Shown here in pieces: positions 17,812-25,873 of a DNA stretch of 64,000 nt. Location of the stretch: assembly GCA_910579165.1 (NCBI GenBank), contig CAJTTF010000006.1, positions 33,619 through 97,618 on the forward strand, read 5' to 3'. Source of the DNA: an uncultured Atopobiaceae bacterium. GTDB taxonomy: Bacteria; Actinomycetota; Coriobacteriia; Coriobacteriales; Atopobiaceae. The translations under genes and the position numbers were made by a program. The notes under the pieces are model-generated. The model was not told the DNA's origin and made no database searches. It saw nothing but the letters and a program-made list of their open reading frames with translations. Position 1 is the first letter of the stretch, and each line of letters opens with the position of its first letter.

Positions 17812-18345
17812 TTAAAAGGCTATGCTGAGGGCGCCCGAAGCGCTAAGAACAAAAACGACAAGCGAAAGGGCAAATATCCAGGGACCTACCGCAAAGGTGC
17901 TCTCTTTTTTTACTCGCGAAACAATGGCTCCAATAAGCGCGCCAATAGCCCCTCCCACCAGGGCGTAGACGGGACCCATCAAAAGTGCCCATGCACCAAT
18001 AAACTTAATGTCGCCAGCTCCAAAACCCGATGCGTCGGCTGTCTTACGAAGGAGCATTTCGAAGAGGAAAAAGGCAACCATTAAGAGAATACAGCCCCAC
18101 ATACATGCAAAAGGCAGTGGAAGATTTGGGAAAGCTCCCGCATAGACTGCGCGAATCATCTGAAAGACCAGTGCCGCAGCAAACATGATTCCTACGCATA
18201 TGTTGGGCAAAGTGCGCCGCTTTACGTCCACAACGGCAGCAGCAAAGCCCGCCGAGAAGATAACGGCAAGGCAGATACCCAACCCAAGCCACGCAAGCCA
18301 AGGAACTTCATAGGTTGTAGCCGAAGCGATAAGGGAATGCATCAA
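17812..18345 (-). CDS. A24 family prepilin-type peptidase
   Basis: A 177-residue membrane protein with five or six hydrophobic segments and the two catalytic aspartates of A24 aspartyl proteases: D40 in VVDVKRRTLPN and D112 in GFGAGDIKF. It lacks the N-terminal methylation domain of classical PilD, so it resembles short TadV/CpaA-type peptidases that trim prepilins at the inner membrane. No pilin or pilus assembly gene is in the window, so its substrate is unknown. It overlaps yqeG by 4 bp and is followed by the AroB-like gene after 3 bp. Confidence 0.85.
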   Translation of the reverse strand: MMHSLIASATTYEVPWLAWLGLGICLAVIFSAGFAAAVVDVKRRTLPNICVGIMFAAALVFQMIRAVYAGAFPNLPLPFACMWGCILLMVAFFLFEMLLRKTADASGFGAGDIKFIGAWALLMGPVYALVGGAIGALIGAIVSRVKKESTFAVGPWIFALSLVVFVLSASGALSIAF

Positions 18346-18851
18346 CGCTCCTTTGAAGCATATGGGATGTTCCTGGTAATGAAATATTCAAACAGGCGTA
18401 ACAGATAGGTATAAAACAGGTCTCGCTGCGAAAGGGCATCGATCAAAATAGTTTTTGAGCCTGCTAAGTTACCGGAAGCTATGTCAGTAAAGATTTGATC
18501 GCCTATCATAACGGCTTGCCCGGGCTCAACACCTTCGGTCTTGCAAACCTTCTCGAGTGCGCAGGGAAGCGGCTTCATGGCATGGTCTATGCTTTTAATT
18601 CCCAATATAGAGGCGGTATGCGCAATTTCGGCACCATGGAAATTATTAGAAATCATGTAAAGCAAAAAGCCTTTATCGCGCGCAGCATGCACCCATTCGC
18701 GGATTCTCTCTGGGACGTCTCGATCCTTGCGATTGAATGTTGTATTGTCCCGGTCGAGAGCAATGAGGTTAATGCCGGCTTCCTCTAATGTTTCCAGAGG
18801 GATGTCCCAAACCGCATGATAACGACGCCAAACGTGTAATAGTTTACGCAC
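18342..18851 (-). CDS. yqeG: YqeG family HAD phosphatase
   Basis: A 169-residue HAD subfamily IIIA protein. The nucleophile motif is ALDRDNTTF with D33 and D35. SNNFHG supplies motif II and VMIGDQIFTDI the metal-binding acidic pair of motif IV. Members of this family include phosphatidylglycerophosphate phosphatases and proteins of unknown substrate, so the natural substrate here is uncertain. Its stop codon overlaps the start of the A24 peptidase and it lies 8 bp downstream of the ruvX-mltG fusion, inside a long operon. Confidence 0.85.
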   Translation of the reverse strand: MRKLLHVWRRYHAVWDIPLETLEEAGINLIALDRDNTTFNRKDRDVPERIREWVHAARDKGFLLYMISNNFHGAEIAHTASILGIKSIDHAMKPLPCALEKVCKTEGVEPGQAVMIGDQIFTDIASGNLAGSKTILIDALSQRDLFYTYLLRLFEYFITRNIPYASKER

Positions 18852-18859
18852 GGCTGCTC

Positions 18860-20413
18860 CTATTCGCCTTGCGCAGCTTGCGCGTCTTGGATGGCTTGCA
18901 GATGCTCCTCGTATGTGCGAGAGAAGGTATGGTTAGTGTAGGTAGGCTCATCAATAATCAAGAAGAAATAGTAGTCCGTTTGCGCAGGGTTGAGTGCTGC
19001 GTCAATAAACTCCAGGGACGGAGAACAAATAGGTGTGGGCGGCAGGTCCTGGTTGAGATAGGTATTGTAAAGGTCCTGCTGCTTGAGGTCATCTGCGGTG
19101 GGGGCATGACCAAGAGAATAGGCCATTGTTGCATCGGACTGCAGCGCCATGGAAGCGGCAAGCCGATTATAAAAGACCGACGACACGAGCGCCTGATCCT
19201 CTTGAGTAGTAGCTTCTTTTTGAATAAGTGATGACATCTTGATGAAATCGTAATTAGAAAAAGTAAGGCCGTAGGTTTGCTGGATGTGCGCACGGGCGCC
19301 ATCCCAATCAAGATGCTTGGTCTGTTCTTTAAACTCCTCAAGCATGCGCGCGATTACTGTTTTTGCGGAGATTTCCTCGCCGGTAAAGTCATAGGTAGAG
19401 GGCCAGAGATAGCCTTCCAGGGAGTCTTGCTGGATTTCGGCGGCGTCTTTGAGAAAGTCAAAGTCGCGCGAGAATTTGCTTGCTTTGGCTTCTGCTAAGA
19501 AGTCTGCTTGCGCGATACCCAGTGCCTTTTCCACTGCGAGGGCAGTTTGCTTCACGGTAGAGCCCTCCGGAATGGTAACGCGATTTGCCGAAGTATTTGG
19601 TCCCTGCATGAGCTGCTCGACAATATCGTTAATAGGAGTACCTACGACAAACCTGTAGGTACCAGCCTGAATGCTGGTTGTAGCGTTGAGATCACTTGCG
19701 GCTTTATAGTAGTCGCGCGGGTCGTCAATGAGGCTGGCAGCAAGAAGCTCCTGGGCAATGGCATCGCCACCGGCGCCTTTTACAATTTGAACTGTGACCG
19801 TTTCTCCTATGGCGTGTGTCTTGGGGTGGCAGAACGCAAGCATGCCGATAAGCGCCACAAGAGTTACAGCCACGATGCCGATTAAAACAAAGCGTACGTG
19901 TCGCGGAATCTTGGTGAGTTTAAGGACGCTAGCGCGAGCTTTTCTTTGTACGGAATGCTTATGAGGGTTTCCTTTAGCTGGGGCTGCAAGGGACGGCTTT
20001 GTGTTATCGGTTGCATCCAAAAAGGATTGCAAGAAAAGCGCGGCGGCTACCTTGTCAACCTTTCCGCGCATGTCTTTTTGAGACAGTCCGCCTTCAGCCA
20101 GGGTACGCTTGGCCTCTTTAGAAGAAAGGCGCTCGTCCACAAAAGTGAGCGGCAGATGAAGGTCTTCCGCAAGAGCAACGGCTTGTGCCTGAATGGTTTG
20201 TGCCTGCGGTCCCATCTCCCCCGAAAGCGTTTTAGGCAACCCTACAACGAGGTGCTCTGGTTCCCAGTCCTCCAGAATTCGACGGAAGGAAGGTGCCTGC
20301 TGCATGACTTCCGCTGCGCTGAGGACAGCAATGGGAGAAGCAATGCGTCCGTCTTTATCGGAAACGGCAATGCCAATACGGACTTCGCCAATGTCAAGAG
20401 CTAGAAAACGCAT
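18860..20413 (-). CDS. Fusion of RuvX/YqgF nuclease-like domain and endolytic transglycosylase MltG
   Basis: A 517-residue protein joining two normally separate gene products. Residues 1-135 are a complete YqgF/RuvX RNase H-fold domain (DIGEVRIGIAVSD with D7, VVGLPKTLSG, FVDERLSS with D93, and D120), implicated in Holliday-junction resolution or pre-16S rRNA processing. A basic linker (136-172) leads to one transmembrane helix (about 174-196), a LysM-like subdomain and the YceG/MltG domain with GYLWPSTYDF, catalytic E400 in SSLIQKEATTQED and FYNRLAASMALQSD. MltG cuts nascent glycan strands and sets their length. The nuclease part would face the cytoplasm and the transglycosylase the outside. 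The two genes are adjacent in many bacteria, so the fusion probably arose by loss of the intergenic stop. An assembly error cannot be excluded from this window alone. Confidence 0.88.
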   Translation of the reverse strand: MRFLALDIGEVRIGIAVSDKDGRIASPIAVLSAAEVMQQAPSFRRILEDWEPEHLVVGLPKTLSGEMGPQAQTIQAQAVALAEDLHLPLTFVDERLSSKEAKRTLAEGGLSQKDMRGKVDKVAAALFLQSFLDATDNTKPSLAAPAKGNPHKHSVQRKARASVLKLTKIPRHVRFVLIGIVAVTLVALIGMLAFCHPKTHAIGETVTVQIVKGAGGDAIAQELLAASLIDDPRDYYKAASDLNATTSIQAGTYRFVVGTPINDIVEQLMQGPNTSANRVTIPEGSTVKQTALAVEKALGIAQADFLAEAKASKFSRDFDFLKDAAEIQQDSLEGYLWPSTYDFTGEEISAKTVIARMLEEFKEQTKHLDWDGARAHIQQTYGLTFSNYDFIKMSSLIQKEATTQEDQALVSSVFYNRLAASMALQSDATMAYSLGHAPTADDLKQQDLYNTYLNQDLPPTPICSPSLEFIDAALNPAQTDYYFFLIIDEPTYTNHTFSRTYEEHLQAIQDAQAAQGE

Positions 20414-20417
20414 AGAG

Positions 20418-23231
20418 TTAGTTTTGTCTCCGCTTTAGCTTTTCAGGGTTCAAGAGGTCTTTAAGGAAATCAATGGCGCTGTTGGTGTTCTCAGACGCAT
20501 CCATCGCACCCTGAGCCATGTTGGGACGCCCACCACCGCGACCACCGTACTTCTCGACAACGCGCTTAAGAAGAGCGCCCGCATCAAAACCAGCGGCTGC
20601 TGCCTCGTTGGTGCCAGCTGCTAAAAGCGCGACTTTCTTCTCAGGCGTCTCGCTCAATAAGAATGCGGCTACGGGTTCTTTTGCGCGCTGTTTAATGGCA
20701 TCCCATGCTGTACGGAGCTCCTGGCCATTTTTAGCGTCTAGGCGCGCGATCACCATCTTGTAGCCTTTGAGCTGAATGGCAGCACCCAAGGCGCTCACCA
20801 CAGCATCATCGGTTTTGCCTGCCAAGGCTGCCGAGAGGCGCTTCTTAATTTCCTTGCCGTGTGCTTGGAGATCTTCGATAGCGCTGGGGACTTGTGCCGG
20901 AGCAACCTTGAGAGCAGCTGCAGCATCTGTGAGGGCCGAAAGCCGCTCGTTCACCCAGCTAAGCGCACCAAGCGACGTGACAGCTTCAATACGCCTGGAC
21001 GCGGCACCCACCGAGGACTGCGCAATAATCTTAAAGAATCCAATTTCTGCGGTGTTGGCAACGTGCGTTCCACCGCAAAGTTCTTTAGAAACTACCTTAG
21101 TTTGACTGCAAGATGATCCTGCGCTTGCATCGTTAATAGGCGCGCCGTTACCCGAATGGGTTTTCTCATTGGCAATCACAGAAACAACACGCGCGGTATC
21201 GCCGTACTTCTCGGAAAACTGGGCTACAGCACCGGACTGTTTCGCCTCATCAATGCTCATGATTTCTGTGGTGACGGGCAGGGCTGCAGCAATTGCATCG
21301 TTCACGGCACGCTCAATGTTTTGGAGCTGCTGGGGCGTAAGTGCCTCAAAGTGCGTAAAGTCAAAACGCAGACGCTCCGGGCTCACAAGTGAGCCGGCTT
21401 GATGCACGTGGTCGCCAAGCTCATTCATGAGAGCGGCGTCTAAGAGGTGTGTTGCCGTGTGATTGCGTTGGATAAGCGCGCGGCGCATAGCGTCTACGCA
21501 GGCTGTCACCTCGTCGCCTATCGCAATACTTCCTTCTTCGATGCGTGCAATGTGCACATAAAGACCCGATTGATCCTGTACGTCAGCTATATTGGCAAGG
21601 AGCCCGGACGTGCTTTTAATAACGCCCGTATCGGCAACTTGGCCGCCGCGCTCAGCATAGAACGGCGTTTGGTTGAGAACGATATGAGCATCCTCACCTG
21701 CACTTATCCGCTGGACCGTCTGCCCCTTTTCATTGACAAGTTGAATAACGCGCGCGCTTGCTTGCGTTGTCTCGTAGCCTAAGAACGACGTTGTCTCGAG
21801 CTTTTCGGAAAGCTCGGTCCACACGTCGACGTTTTTCCACGCATCGACCTCAGTGCCGCCAGCCTTTCGAGCGCGCTCCTTTTGCGCATCCATCTCCTTC
21901 TGGAAGCCATCAACGTCCACGGAAATGTTAGCTGCAGCGCAAATCTCTTTAGTGAGCTCAAGAGGAAAGCCGTAAGTATCGTGAAGATTGAAGGCAACAT
22001 CTCCTGGGAGCTGGATGTGCGCGCTTTCATCTTCTGACAGCTGGGTCTGTGCGGCCTCTTTCAACTGTTGAATCTCCGCTTCCAGATAGTTTTGTCCTTT
22101 TTCGATAACCGCCTGGAATCGCTCCTCTTCTGCTGTCACAGTCTTTTCAATAAGGGCAGCGTTGTCGAGAAGCTCAGGATACGTATCGGCCATGAGGCGC
22201 GTAATCTCTGCAACAAAATCCACCAGGAAATTGCGGGTTATGCCCAAAAGGCGCCCGTGAAAAATGGCACGACGGAGGAGTCGACGGAGCACATAGCCGC
22301 GACCCTCATTGGAAGGCAAGATACCATCTGCAATCATGAAGGTAACCGCCCGAGAATGATCGGCGATGATGCGGAGCGAGATGTTTGTGGAATCGTCTTG
22401 GGCATCCTCCGCAAGTTCCTCATACTTCTTCCCGCTAAGCTTTTCTCCTAGTTCAATGAGGTGGTGCAGGATGTCGCCGTCATAGTTGGACGACTTGTGC
22501 TGCATAATAGCGGCCATGCGCTCCAAGCCCATGCCCGTATCAACGTTTTGATGAGGCAAGTCCTGCAGTGTGCCATCTTCCTGGCGATCATATTGCGTGA
22601 AAACGAGGTTCCAAAACTCTAGGTAGCGATCACAATCACAACCGGGAGCACAATCTGGGCTCCCACACCCTACTTCTGGCCCCTGGTCAAAATAGATCTC
22701 TGAACACGGACCACAAGGGCCGGTAGGACCAGCGGCCCAGAAGTTATCATCAGCGCCTAGACGCGTTATGTGATCGGGCGAAATCCCTAGTTCAGTCCAG
22801 ATAGCATGCGCTTCATCGTCGTCTTTGTAAATGGTGAAGTACAGCTTTTCCTGCGGGAGAGAGAGAACATGTAAACAAAAGTCGAGCGCCCAAGCACATG
22901 CGTCGCGTTTTGTGTAATCACCAAAAGAAAAATTACCAAGCATCTCAAAAAACGAGAGATGGCGACCGTCAAGACCTATAACGTCAATGTCGTTAGTGCG
23001 CAGACACTTTTGGCAGCTGGTGGCGCCATTAGCACCTTTGAGCGTCTTGGTTCCCAGGAAGTACTGCTTGAACTGATTCATACCCGCATTCGTGAGAAGA
23101 AGCGACGCGTCTTCCGGCACAAGAGATGATGAGCGGAAAAGTTTTGCTCCCCTGTTCTCAAAATATTCGAGAAATGCGCGGCGAATCTCAGCGGAAGTAA
23201 GGGACGGATACGAGTGAGATTTACTTGTCAT
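20418..23231 (-). CDS. alaS: Alanine-tRNA ligase
   Basis: A 937-residue class II aminoacyl-tRNA synthetase. Class II motifs are in the first 240 residues, including LTNAGMNQFK, the Cys-rich segment GCGSPDCAPGCDCDRY and NVDTGMGLERM. The editing domain has zinc-site residues H591-x-x-x-H595 in HTATHLL and C719-x-x-x-H723 in CGGTHV. The C-Ala domain ends with KYGGRGGGRPNMAQG. An extra 25 or so residues rich in Ser, Gly and Asn lie just before the CGGTH motif. It overlaps the upstream AI-2E transporter gene by 11 bp and is followed by the fusion gene after 4 bp. Confidence 0.98.
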   Translation of the reverse strand: MTSKSHSYPSLTSAEIRRAFLEYFENRGAKLFRSSSLVPEDASLLLTNAGMNQFKQYFLGTKTLKGANGATSCQKCLRTNDIDVIGLDGRHLSFFEMLGNFSFGDYTKRDACAWALDFCLHVLSLPQEKLYFTIYKDDDEAHAIWTELGISPDHITRLGADDNFWAAGPTGPCGPCSEIYFDQGPEVGCGSPDCAPGCDCDRYLEFWNLVFTQYDRQEDGTLQDLPHQNVDTGMGLERMAAIMQHKSSNYDGDILHHLIELGEKLSGKKYEELAEDAQDDSTNISLRIIADHSRAVTFMIADGILPSNEGRGYVLRRLLRRAIFHGRLLGITRNFLVDFVAEITRLMADTYPELLDNAALIEKTVTAEEERFQAVIEKGQNYLEAEIQQLKEAAQTQLSEDESAHIQLPGDVAFNLHDTYGFPLELTKEICAAANISVDVDGFQKEMDAQKERARKAGGTEVDAWKNVDVWTELSEKLETTSFLGYETTQASARVIQLVNEKGQTVQRISAGEDAHIVLNQTPFYAERGGQVADTGVIKSTSGLLANIADVQDQSGLYVHIARIEEGSIAIGDEVTACVDAMRRALIQRNHTATHLLDAALMNELGDHVHQAGSLVSPERLRFDFTHFEALTPQQLQNIERAVNDAIAAALPVTTEIMSIDEAKQSGAVAQFSEKYGDTARVVSVIANEKTHSGNGAPINDASAGSSCSQTKVVSKELCGGTHVANTAEIGFFKIIAQSSVGAASRRIEAVTSLGALSWVNERLSALTDAAAALKVAPAQVPSAIEDLQAHGKEIKKRLSAALAGKTDDAVVSALGAAIQLKGYKMVIARLDAKNGQELRTAWDAIKQRAKEPVAAFLLSETPEKKVALLAAGTNEAAAAGFDAGALLKRVVEKYGGRGGGRPNMAQGAMDASENTNSAIDFLKDLLNPEKLKRRQN

Positions 23232-24639
23232 CTTTGCGCCCCTTGCGAGCCCTCATGCTTTGTTTCGGGCTTTGAATCTGATTTTGTTTCTGGCTTTTAC
23301 TTTGACTCTGTCGTTGCGTCTTTTCTTGCTTCTTCTTCTTTACCTTCTTCTTTTCACTTGGATTAGGCTCCGCATGAATGTCGTTCTCGGCATCTTCGTC
23401 GCTTACTAGGCGTGATGTGGCATAGAAATTATCATCGTCAAGCGCGTCGGCCGAAGGAACAATTGCGCCATCCGTATGCATAAACGGCGTCCCCTGAAAG
23501 AAAGCGCCTTGATATGAAACAAGCTGACGACCCGTCTTGGTTTCAAAATAGTAGATGAACACACCCTTAATAGCAGCGGAAATGGGGATGGAAACTGCAA
23601 CACCAATAGGTCCACCCAATGCTGAACCCACGACAATAGCCAGAAGCGACATCGCGGGATGGACTTGAACGGTGGAGCGCATCACCAACGGGCTGATGAG
23701 ATTATCGGTGATATTTTCGGCAACAATGGCTACGATAAGGGTCCAAAGGGCCACGAGCGGGCTTGCGATAAACGCCGTAATGGTAGCGATAGCTGCAGAA
23801 AACCAGGGACCGATGACCGGAACAAAATGAAAAAGGGCCGTAATGATACCCATAAGCGGCGCATAGGGCTGACCAACCATGAGAAAGCCAAGATAAGCAA
23901 GGACACCACCGGCGACGGAGGTGATAACGATACCGCGCATGTAACCACCCATGGAACGCGACACTACAGCCAACAAAAGCGACAGGCCCTTTCTATGCTT
24001 AGGACCTGCAATAATGGAGAACTCGCGCACGATGGTGGGGTAATCAGCGGCAAGCCAGTAGGCGCAAATGATGCCCAAGAAGAACATGAAGATGTTGTTG
24101 GCTGCTGTCATGAGGTTGGGCACAATTCCGGAAGTAATTTGCGTTGCAAGCGCTGTACCCTGGTCGGTTGCCCACGTAGAGAAGGCGCCCCAAAGCGTCT
24201 GAATATTTGCCTGAATTCCAAAGAATGAAATGCTATCCGTGGTGGCAAAAAGCTCTGAAAGCCAGTTTTGAATGGCGCGCATGTAGGACGGAATGCGGTT
24301 TAAGAGGTTGACGAGTTGATCCGAAGCCGCGGGCCCAAGAAGCGCAAAGATGCCAATGAGCACTCCCAATACAACAATAAGACCAATAAGGGCTCCCACG
24401 TTTCTGGGAACGCGATGATCTTCAAGCCAGTTGACTATAGGACTTGCAATAAATGCGATGATGATGCTCACAGCCAGGAACAGAATAACGGAACCAAGAT
24501 GACCCAGTGCGATAAGAACGGCAGCGAAAATGATAATGAGACCAATGACGGTCCAGACGCGCACAAGGTCTCTACGCTCTTTGGCCGTAAGGTCCGAGAG
24601 GGACGGTCGTTTAGATTGTGGTTTTGAACGAGTTGGCAT
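23221..24639 (-). CDS. AI-2E family transporter with Lys/Gln-rich C-terminal tail
   Basis: A 472-residue polytopic protein of the AI-2E (PerM/YtvI/TqsA) family with about eight hydrophobic segments. Family marks are the paired N-terminal helices ending in PIVNWLEDHRVPRNVGALIG, the segment GYMRGIVITSVAGGVLAYLG and the C-terminal GSALGGPIGVAVSIPISA. Members export signals, ions or unknown compounds, so the substrate is open. The last 50 or so residues are Lys/Gln/Ser-rich (KKKVKKKKQEKT and similar), a basic cytoplasmic tail not typical of the family. It follows the sigma factor gene by 7 bp, so it may be part of that regulon, and overlaps alaS by 11 bp. Confidence 0.88.
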   Translation of the reverse strand: MPTRSKPQSKRPSLSDLTAKERRDLVRVWTVIGLIIIFAAVLIALGHLGSVILFLAVSIIIAFIASPIVNWLEDHRVPRNVGALIGLIVVLGVLIGIFALLGPAASDQLVNLLNRIPSYMRAIQNWLSELFATTDSISFFGIQANIQTLWGAFSTWATDQGTALATQITSGIVPNLMTAANNIFMFFLGIICAYWLAADYPTIVREFSIIAGPKHRKGLSLLLAVVSRSMGGYMRGIVITSVAGGVLAYLGFLMVGQPYAPLMGIITALFHFVPVIGPWFSAAIATITAFIASPLVALWTLIVAIVAENITDNLISPLVMRSTVQVHPAMSLLAIVVGSALGGPIGVAVSIPISAAIKGVFIYYFETKTGRQLVSYQGAFFQGTPFMHTDGAIVPSADALDDDNFYATSRLVSDEDAENDIHAEPNPSEKKKVKKKKQEKTQRQSQSKSQKQNQIQSPKQSMRARKGRKDDK

Positions 24640-24646
24640 GCTTTTC

Positions 24647-25456
24647 CTACTTCTCGTTTTTGCTGGTGCGATGCTTGGGAGCAGGAGTTTTCATCACCGC
24701 GTCCGGATCCAGCTTAAACTTAAGCTTTTGTAAAATCTTGCGAATGAAGCGCGAGACGTGTACTTGTGAGACGCCGAGTTTCTGAGCAATCTCTACTTGT
24801 GTAAGGCCGTCAACGAAGCGCAGTTTGATAATCTCCTTTTCTTCCTGGGAGAAGTGGCCCACGGCCTCTTGAATTATCATGCGATTGTCTGAGCCCGCGA
24901 GCGTTTTGTCCTCCACGCCAAAACGGTCGATAACGGCGCCCGAACCCTCATCGCCCACGGGACCCGCCTCTAGCGGAACGGAGGTGTAGGCGCTTGAAGA
25001 TTCCATGGCTTCCAGGACTTCACCCGTTGTGACTCCCAGCTCTTTAGCAATCTCTTCCACTTTGGGACTACGTTTGAGGCGCTCGGTTAGTTCGTCGTTG
25101 GTTTTATTGACGCGCGAGGAAAGTTCCTGCAGACGACGTGGCACGCGAACAGACCAGCCTTTATCGCGGAAATGACGTTTTATCTCGCCAAGAATAGTAG
25201 GAGTTGCATACGTAGTAAACTCCAGACCGCGCTCTGGCTCAAAACGATCGATAGCCTTGATGAGACCAATACTACCAACCTGGATAAGATCCTCGAGGTT
25301 CTCTCCGCGATTGGCAAATTTGCCCGCAAGAAAGCGAACAAGATTGAGGTGATTGACGATTAGTTCTTCGCGCGCTGCTTCGTCGCCTTGCTCTTTGTAG
25401 CGGCGGAAGAGTTCATGCGTCTTTCGTTTATCCCAGGTAATTTTATTCTTGGCCAT
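24647..25456 (-). CDS. RNA polymerase sigma factor of the SigB/SigF/SigG group
   Basis: A 269-residue alternative sigma-70 factor. Region 2 shows NLVRFLAGKFANRGENLEDL and IQVGSIGLIKAIDRFEP, with GLEFTTYATPTILGEIKRHF for promoter melting and -10 recognition. Region 3 contains WSVRVPRRLQELSSRVN. Region 4 has EKEIIKLRFVDGLTQVEIAQ and KLGVSQVHVSRFIRKILQKL, the helix-turn-helix for the -35 box. Length and motif set match general-stress or sporulation-type factors controlled by partner switching. Its start overlaps the anti-sigma-like gene by 14 bp. No anti-anti-sigma (RsbV/SpoIIAA) gene is nearby. Confidence 0.93.
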   Translation of the reverse strand: MAKNKITWDKRKTHELFRRYKEQGDEAAREELIVNHLNLVRFLAGKFANRGENLEDLIQVGSIGLIKAIDRFEPERGLEFTTYATPTILGEIKRHFRDKGWSVRVPRRLQELSSRVNKTNDELTERLKRSPKVEEIAKELGVTTGEVLEAMESSSAYTSVPLEAGPVGDEGSGAVIDRFGVEDKTLAGSDNRMIIQEAVGHFSQEEKEIIKLRFVDGLTQVEIAQKLGVSQVHVSRFIRKILQKLKFKLDPDAVMKTPAPKHRTSKNEK

Positions 25457-25844
25457 GGCGCGCGATTTTCTCGAGAGTCAGGGTGTTGTTGGTGGCGTCC
25501 ACTGCAAAGGAATCGGTGAGCGAATCCATGACAACCTTGGCAAACTCCGGAGTCGTGAAGTCTTGACCCGCCACGGAGATGGTATCACCTGCGTCTTCTT
25601 CTTTTAGGCTTCCCAGTGAGAACACCATTTGGAAGCGTCCATCGTGAAGGATAAAGTTGATAGTGACCGAATCTTGCTGAGTAGAAAGCGCATACACAAA
25701 AGCTTCTGCGGCTATCATCTTTGCATCTTCCACCTCGTCAAACGAGAGATTGGCGGCATGAGCAAGACCCCCCGTAAGAAGACGCAGGGACTGCGCGTAC
25801 TTGGGATCTGCTGGAATGATAAAGGTAACTGCTTCTTCTGCCAT
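25443..25844 (-). CDS. RsbW/SpoIIAB-like anti-sigma protein with eroded ATP-binding site
   Basis: A 133-residue protein upstream of, and overlapping, the sigma factor gene, the position of rsbW or spoIIAB. The helix FDEVEDAKMIAAEAFVYAL aligns with the N-box of HATPase-type anti-sigma kinases, normally D-x-x-LAVSEACTNAV. The catalytic Asn is replaced by Tyr51, and no DxGxG or GTGLG (G1/G2) nucleotide-lid motifs are visible. It may bind the sigma factor without kinase activity, which would break the usual phosphorylation-based release. Assignment is by position plus a weak but correctly placed motif, so it is tentative. Confidence 0.6.
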   Translation of the reverse strand: MAEEAVTFIIPADPKYAQSLRLLTGGLAHAANLSFDEVEDAKMIAAEAFVYALSTQQDSVTINFILHDGRFQMVFSLGSLKEEDAGDTISVAGQDFTTPEFAKVVMDSLTDSFAVDATNNTLTLEKIARHGQE

Positions 25845-25873
25845 GATTTCCTTCTTAGTGGATTGAGGAGTTT

